The notes under the pieces are model-generated. The model made no database searches and was not told the origin of the DNA. It was given only the letters and a program-made list of their open reading frames with translations. This document shows, piece by piece, positions 7,612 to 11,275 of a stretch of DNA of 11,275 nt. A program made the translations under genes and the position numbers. The number at the start of each line of letters is the position of its first letter. The stretch's first letter is position 1. Source of the stretch: Huberarchaeum crystalense [NCBI: Candidatus Huberarchaeum crystalense] (GTDB lineage: Archaea > Huberarchaeota > Huberarchaeia > Huberarchaeales); assembly GCA_002790315.1 (NCBI GenBank), contig PFUW01000018.1, positions 1 to 11,275 of the forward strand, in the 5' to 3' direction.

Positions 7612-8460
7612 ATGATAGGCGAAATAGAAATAAACAACATAATAAGTAAAATGAAAAATAATGATTATGTTAAGACTTTCAAAAATATGATTAAACACAA
7701 CATCACAAACCAAGCCCAAAAACAAGAAGTAGCAGTGGCTTTTTCTGGCGGCGTTGATAGTTCTGTTTTATCAAAATTATTAAAGGATTTGGGTTATACA
7801 CAAACTTGCTATGTTGTTGGTGTAAGTGGTTGTAGTGATTTTAAGATAGCAGAATTGTCTTGCTGTGAGATAGGTATTAAATTAAAAAAAATAATTGTCT
7901 CTGAAAAAGAAATTAGTGATGCAGTTGAAATTTTGGGTAAAATTTTGAGCGCGCTCTATGAAAAGCATAAAGACGAATTTTTGCGTCCTACTCTACTTTC
8001 AATTTCTTATAATCTGCCTTTGTTTTTTGTTGCAAAATATGCTGTTGAAAATATTGTTTTTGTTGGTCAAGGACCTGACGAACTTCTTGGAGGTTATAGT
8101 CGCCACAGCAAAATGTTATTTGACGCAGCAGTTAAAGAAATAGCAAAAGATACAAACAATTTACACTTTGTTTTGCTTCAAAACAAAGCAATATTTGATT
8201 ATTTTGATAAGAAGTGCGCGCTTCCCTATATAAGCACAGAAATTGCAGATTTTTGCCTTGATTTGTTGTTTGAACTCAAAATAAATAACAAAACCAACAA
8301 ATACCTTTTAAGGTTGCTGGCAAAACATCTTAGATTGAGCAATGAAATTGCTTTTAGGAAAAAGAAAGCGAGCCAATATGGATCAGGAATGTGGAAAATT
8401 GTAAACAAACATCTTAAAAATAGTTCTGCTTTTGTATGTTTTTTGTTAGCTTGTGGATAA
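7612..8460 (+). CDS. Stand-alone asparagine-synthase-type PP-loop ATPase, 282 aa
   Basis: This is an N-type ATP pyrophosphatase related to the synthetase half of asparagine synthetase B. Such enzymes adenylate a carboxyl group and transfer an amine to it. The PP-loop AFSGGVDSS is at residues 43-51. The second family motif GQGPDELLGGY is at 152-162, matching GxGxDELFGGY of AsnB. A late KKKASQYGSG (250-259) matches the C-terminal substrate-loop region of AsnB. The glutaminase domain is absent, so ammonia or a partner must supply the amine, or the substrate differs. ATG 7612 is preferred over 7588 because 7588 lies inside the tandem repeat and too close to the TATA candidate; ATG 7645 is also possible. 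Its place between the helicase and nuclease genes is unexplained. The substrate is unknown. Confidence 0.85.
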   Translation: MIGEIEINNIISKMKNNDYVKTFKNMIKHNITNQAQKQEVAVAFSGGVDSSVLSKLLKDLGYTQTCYVVGVSGCSDFKIAELSCCEIGIKLKKIIVSEKEISDAVEILGKILSALYEKHKDEFLRPTLLSISYNLPLFFVAKYAVENIVFVGQGPDELLGGYSRHSKMLFDAAVKEIAKDTNNLHFVLLQNKAIFDYFDKKCALPYISTEIADFCLDLLFELKINNKTNKYLLRLLAKHLRLSNEIAFRKKKASQYGSGMWKIVNKHLKNSSAFVCFLLACG

Positions 8461-8475
8461 ATCTTCAAAAATTAT

Positions 8476-9120
8476 ATGTCTGTTCCTGAATTTATTCCAA
8501 AAATAATTATAGATTCGCGCGAATTTCATTCGCTTGTTACGCGCGAACTTGCTTTACTTGGCGCGAAAATTGAAATGAAGCCTTTAGATGTTGGTGATTA
8601 TGTTGTTTCTTGCGATGTTGTTGTAGAAAGAAAAGAAATAGGAGATTTTATTTTATCTATTTTAGACAACCGCCTGTTTGAGCAACTAGCGAATTTAAGG
8701 AAAGCAGAGTCACCAATTTTACTCATAGAGGGAACAAATTCTACACACAATCTTGGCCCAAATGCATTTTTTGGAGCATTAGCATCTGTGGCTGTTGATT
8801 TTAAAATTCCAATATTGTGGATGAAAAATAGTAATGAAAGCGCGCGCTTTTTGTTTCAGCTTGCCAAACGCGAGCAGTTTGATTTAAAAAAAGAAGTAGT
8901 AGTCAGGTGTCAAAAGAAAATATCAACAATTCAAGATACGCAAGAGTTTTTTATCGCTGGTTTGCCTAATATAAATACTGTGTTGGCGCGTCGACTTCTT
9001 AAAAAATTTAAAACACCTAAAAAAATTGTTGTTGCTTCCAATGAAAAACTTCAAAAAGTTGAAGGGATTGGCAAGAAAAAAGCAGAACAGATAAGAGAGG
9101 TTTTAGATAAATGCTATTAA
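8476..9120 (+). CDS. xpf: XPF/Hef-type ERCC4 structure-specific nuclease, 214 aa
   Basis: This is an endonuclease of the XPF/Mus81/Hef family, which cuts branched DNA such as forks, flaps and 3' overhangs. The nuclease core has DSRE (13-16) and the diagnostic GD...ERKxxxD signature, seen as GDYVV (40-44) and ERKEIGD (51-57), which supply the metal-binding acidic residues. The LLIEG strand (82-86) fits the fold. A tandem helix-hairpin-helix domain follows at about 158-212 (AGLPNINTVLARRLLKKF, then VEGIGKKKAEQIREVL), used for dimerisation and DNA binding. The length fits the nuclease-plus-HhH arrangement of helicase-less archaeal XPF. The protein begins 15 bases after the PP-loop gene and is probably co-transcribed with it. 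With the helicase at 5880, it would supply the two halves of a Hef. No clear C-terminal PCNA-binding box is seen. Confidence 0.94.
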   Translation: MSVPEFIPKIIIDSREFHSLVTRELALLGAKIEMKPLDVGDYVVSCDVVVERKEIGDFILSILDNRLFEQLANLRKAESPILLIEGTNSTHNLGPNAFFGALASVAVDFKIPILWMKNSNESARFLFQLAKREQFDLKKEVVVRCQKKISTIQDTQEFFIAGLPNINTVLARRLLKKFKTPKKIVVASNEKLQKVEGIGKKKAEQIREVLDKCY

Positions 9121-9172
9121 ATATGTAGAAAGTAAAACGTTTTGAAAGTTTTGATCCAATAAAAACATACCA

Positions 9173-9283
9173 TAACAAAATAGTTTATAATTATAATATT
9201 ACCAAATTAATATATTTCCCTAACAAAATAGTTTATAATTATAATATTACCAAATTAATATATTCCCCAACAAAATAGTTTAT
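9173..9283. repeat. 48-bp tandem repeat forming the next gene's promoter and start
   Basis: Two nearly identical 48-bp units (9173-9220 and 9221-9268) are followed by a 15-base partial third copy (9269-9283). They differ by one base near the end (TTTCCC versus TTCCCC). The third copy runs through AACAAAATAGTTTAT and changes at the next base, so that TTTATA of the repeat becomes TTTATG, the start codon of the following gene. Each full unit carries a TATA-rich core (GTTTATAATTATAATATT), so the promoter element is duplicated. Confidence 0.95.
9231..9248 (+). promoter_or_regulatory. TATA-like element inside repeat unit 2
   Basis: GTTTATAATTATAATATT in the second repeat unit sits 35-50 bases before ATG 9282, giving a very short leader. 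An identical copy lies 48 bases upstream and could act as a second, weaker promoter. Confidence 0.4.
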
Positions 9284-9875
9284 GACTAAAACAGCGTTAG
9301 ACTATGTCAAAACATATTTTACTTATGCTATAATTGTATTTATTTTAATGCTTTTGATTAAGCAGATTATCACAACATCTTTTCCAACAATATCATTTAT
9401 TCCTATTGATAATACTCCAACACCAACAGCAGAAATTCAGATGCAGGAATTAAAGAAGCAAATAGCAGCCCATAAGCAGTTAACTTTTGCGCGCGCAGTT
9501 GAAAATACTATTTTTGATTTTAAGGATTATTTATTTTCTCAAGTGATGTATAGCTTAAAAATTGAAAGCAATAAACAGCTTGTGTTTTTTTACGGAAGAA
9601 TTCCTGTGTGCGAAGGTGATAAAGTAGTTTATAGGGGAGCTAATTTAATATATGATTTTGATGAAAAAAAGCCAAAATACCTTGAAATTTTTAATTCTCG
9701 AGTTGAATTTGGTTGTAATATTCACTTTGCCATAGAACAAGCAGACATTATTGCTAGTGAAGTTAAATCCAAATGCCTTGCTTTTGATCCTGAGCCGATG
9801 TGGATGTTTGTATGTGGAAATAAAACCTTTTTAGTAGATGTTAAGACCTGCCAGTTAAAACCTTCTGTTGATTAG
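9282..9875 (+). CDS. Small membrane-anchored protein of unknown function, 197 aa
   Basis: The family is not recognised. A single transmembrane helix lies at about residues 14-32 (FTYAIIVFILMLLIKQII), near the N-terminus and without a clear cleavage site, so it is probably a signal anchor. A short Pro/Thr-rich linker (about 40-50) and a charged helical stretch (about 53-80, LKKQIAAHKQLTFARAVE) follow. The rest looks like a compact alpha/beta domain with about five cysteines (VCEGDK, FGCNIHF, SKCLAF, FVCGNK, KTCQL) that could pair outside the cell. The start codon is created at the edge of a tandem repeat, and the last codons are duplicated downstream of the stop. It sits just before the ribosomal genes but has no evident link to them. 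Confidence 0.75.
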   Translation: MTKTALDYVKTYFTYAIIVFILMLLIKQIITTSFPTISFIPIDNTPTPTAEIQMQELKKQIAAHKQLTFARAVENTIFDFKDYLFSQVMYSLKIESNKQLVFFYGRIPVCEGDKVVYRGANLIYDFDEKKPKYLEIFNSRVEFGCNIHFAIEQADIIASEVKSKCLAFDPEPMWMFVCGNKTFLVDVKTCQLKPSVD

Positions 9876-9933
9876 TGTATATTTAGTAGATGTTAAGACC
9901 TGCCAGTTAAAATCTACTGTCTCTTAGTAAATA
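9830..9933 (+). repeat. 52-bp tandem duplication of the gene's 3' end
   Basis: A 31-base block (TTTAGTAGATGTTAAGACCT and 11 more bases) occurs identically at 9830-9860 and 9882-9912. The following 21 bases are similar, including a second TAG. The whole unit is 52 bp. The first copy encodes LVDVKTCQLKPSVD and the stop. The second, shifted by one frame, would read LVDVKTCQLKSTVS and stop, so it is a silent copy of the C-terminus lying after the gene. Confidence 0.93.
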
Positions 9934-9999
9934 GATTTATGAATAAAACTATAAAAAACAAGCTAAAATTATAAACAATATATTTTTCTATTGTGTTTC

Positions 10000-10018
10000 T
10001 TTATAAAATATATAAAAG
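10000..10018 (+). promoter_or_regulatory. TATA box of the ribosomal protein genes
   Basis: TTTATAAAATATATAAAAG lies about 47-65 bases before the eL19 start. It implies a transcription start near 10035-10045 and a leader of about 20-30 bases. No Shine-Dalgarno sequence precedes the ATG. Confidence 0.5.
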
Positions 10019-10064
10019 TTGTTTCAAACTTTTTATATTATTTTTAACTTTGTTAAAATATCTT

Positions 10065-10604
10065 ATGGCTAAATACAAAACTTTACGAAGATTAGCGAGC
10101 GACATTTTGAAAGTTGGCGAAACTAAAATAAAGTTTGACGCAGGGTATGCTGATGATTTCAAGAGTTCTGTTACGCGCGAAGATGTTAAAGCGTTAATCA
10201 AAGCAGGCGCGATTTTCAAAGTAAAGAAAGTTGTCAAAAGTAAAGAAAAACAAGCAAAAAAAAATAAAAAGCAAGGCCAAGGACGAAAAAGAGGCACTAA
10301 AAATGCAAGAACCCCACGAAAAGAACAATGGGTGAAAAAAGTGCGCGCACAACGTGACGAATTAAAAAAAGCAGTAGAAAGTCTTAAACTTACTTCAAAA
10401 ACAAAGCGAAAATTTTATTCTCAAATTTCAGGAGGCAAATTTAAATCAAGAGCTGATCTGCGAAGGGGCCTTGAGTCAGAAAGAATGTCAGAAGAAAAAG
10501 ACAACCTTTCTAAATCAAAAGACAAAAAAACAAGATTAGGAAGAAATCAAGATGAAAGCCAAACAAAAAGACAAAAAAATAAGGAAGAAGGAAAATTAAG
10601 ATGA
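10065..10604 (+). CDS. rpl19e: Large-subunit ribosomal protein eL19, 179 aa
   Basis: This is an archaeal/eukaryotic-type protein of the 50S subunit. The start MAKYKTLRRLASDILKVGET matches the conserved N-terminus of eL19 (LRxQKRLAAxILxVGExRV). A very basic middle follows (GQGRKRGTKNARTPRKEQW, about 77-95, matching the family's GxGKRKGTxxARxPxKxxW), then the long helix with the R-x-L-R-R pattern near 125-140. A longer ATG-led frame starting 72 bases upstream is rejected because it adds a non-conserved hydrophobic stretch that overlaps the TATA region. The last 30 or so residues (NLSKSKDKKTRLGRNQDE and on) are a charged extension beyond the usual family end. The stop overlaps the uL18 start (ATGA). 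Confidence 0.95.
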   Translation: MAKYKTLRRLASDILKVGETKIKFDAGYADDFKSSVTREDVKALIKAGAIFKVKKVVKSKEKQAKKNKKQGQGRKRGTKNARTPRKEQWVKKVRAQRDELKKAVESLKLTSKTKRKFYSQISGGKFKSRADLRRGLESERMSEEKDNLSKSKDKKTRLGRNQDESQTKRQKNKEEGKLR

Positions 10605-11029
10605 AAGCAAGGCAAATTTACAAAAGACGGCGCAAAGGCAAGACATATTATCAAAAGCGAATAAAACTTTTGCTTTCAAGATTGCCAAGATTAGTTGTTA
10701 GATTTACAAACAAACACATTATTTGCCAAATAGTTGAATATAAAGAAAAAGGAGATCTTGTAAAAGCAACTTGTTTTGATAATAAAAATCAAGAGGGCTG
10801 CCAAAAAGCAGGTGTAAAAATTGGAGAAAAGGCAAAAGAGCTTGGAATTAAAAAAATGATTTTGGATTTAGGGCTTGGGAAAAATAAAGCAAGAGTTGTA
10901 GCGTGCGCGCGCGGTGTTTTAAGCACAGATGTTGATTTGCCATTTTCATTTGATGAAAGTAAAAAAGAAGATAAAGATAAAACTAAAAAAAATGAAGAAA
11001 AACCAAAAGTAAAGAAAGAGCAGAATTAG
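10601..11029 (+). CDS. rpl18: Large-subunit ribosomal protein uL18, 142 aa
   Basis: This 50S protein binds 5S rRNA. The N-terminus YKRRRKGKTYYQKRIKLL (7-24) and PRLVVRFTNKHIICQIVEY (29-47) match archaeal uL18 (YRRRREGKTDYRxRLxLL, then PRLVVRxSNKHIxAQIIxY). A conserved LDLGLGKNKARV region is at about 88-99, and the family's GxxxAGL pattern is represented only loosely by CARGVLSTDVDLP. The middle is shorter than in most archaeal homologues, and the C-terminus is a Lys/Glu-rich tail of about 25 residues. It overlaps eL19 by 4 bases, which indicates coupled translation, and the order eL19-uL18 is the standard archaeal ribosomal order. Confidence 0.93.
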   Translation: MKARQIYKRRRKGKTYYQKRIKLLLSRLPRLVVRFTNKHIICQIVEYKEKGDLVKATCFDNKNQEGCQKAGVKIGEKAKELGIKKMILDLGLGKNKARVVACARGVLSTDVDLPFSFDESKKEDKDKTKKNEEKPKVKKEQN

Positions 11030-11071
11030 TTGGCATGGTAGAGCGCGCCTTTTTACTTTGTTAAAAAATAT

Positions 11072-11275
11072 ATGGTTGATTTAGACAATAAAAATAACAG
11101 AGGAACAAAAGAAAAAGAGAGCGGTGTTGAAGCAGAGAAATTATCTGATTCAAAAATATCAACAATATCTCTGCCTAAAAATCAAGAAAACCAAACCCCT
11201 GATAGTGTTTTTGTTAAAAAAGCTGCTGAAAATATAGCAGAACCTGAAAAACAAGATAATATAGCAGAACCTGAA
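11072..11275 (+). CDS. 5' end of a gene, probably uS5 with an N-terminal extension (partial)
   Basis: An ATG at 11072 opens a frame that continues without a stop to the window edge (68 residues, MVDLDNKNNRGTKEKESG onward). The residues are polar, acidic and of low complexity, with no recognisable domain yet. Two in-frame copies of NIAEPE at the end (from 11231 and 11258; an 18-base identical block with a 27-base period) start what may be a longer repeat. In archaeal ribosomal clusters uL18 is normally followed by uS5, so this is probably a uS5 with an unusual disordered extension. The identity rests on gene order only. Confidence 0.55.
   Translation, partial: MVDLDNKNNRGTKEKESGVEAEKLSDSKISTISLPKNQENQTPDSVFVKKAAENIAEPEKQDNIAEPE

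Noticed and set aside
9993-10064. Longer start for eL19
   Set aside because: The extra 24 residues are hydrophobic, not found in eL19, and overlap the TATA box region.

Overview
The window looks like an AT-rich archaeal genome, most likely a DPANN-type lineage of small archaea (Woesearchaeota, Pacearchaeota or Nanoarchaeota-like). Three things support this. It carries the archaeal ribosomal proteins eL19 and uL18 in their usual order. It has a Hef/XPF-family helicase and nuclease. Its genes are preceded by TATA boxes, with little sign of Shine-Dalgarno leaders. The lineage is inferred from gene content and style; no rRNA is present to confirm it.

Left end (1-759): a decayed serpin gene on the minus strand (about 41-365) keeps the N-terminal anchor, helix A and the C-terminal strands but has lost the middle of the protein. 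It is followed by about 390 bases of AT-rich non-coding DNA. Then come two overlapping plus-strand genes for cell-surface proteins: a 713-residue glycoprotein with about 33 N-glycosylation sequons (760-2901) and a 267-residue partner (2894-3697). Facing them is a third surface protein of 620 residues (3939-5801, minus). The convergent gap holds a 21-bp tandem repeat.

Middle (5880-9120): a DNA repair cluster. A Hef/FANCM-type SF2 helicase (5880-7424) and an ERCC4 nuclease with a helix-hairpin-helix tail (8476-9120) are separate genes, although euryarchaeal Hef fuses them into one chain. Between them lies a stand-alone asparagine-synthase-type PP-loop ATPase (7612-8460), whose stop is only 15 bases before the nuclease start.

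Right end (9282-11275): a small membrane-anchored protein of unknown function, then the ribosomal genes eL19 and uL18 (4-base overlap), then the start of a further gene with a low-complexity N-terminus. Its position suggests a uS5 with an unusual extension, but the recognisable domain lies outside the window.

Two patterns run through the whole window. First, the gene borders are built from unrelated short tandem duplications (21, 38, 48 and 52 bp), three of which run up to or into a start or stop codon. Second, the hexamer GCGCGC occurs at about 14 places in very AT-rich DNA, in all three codon phases and between genes, far more often than base composition predicts. No CRISPR array, insertion sequence, tRNA or rRNA gene could be supported.
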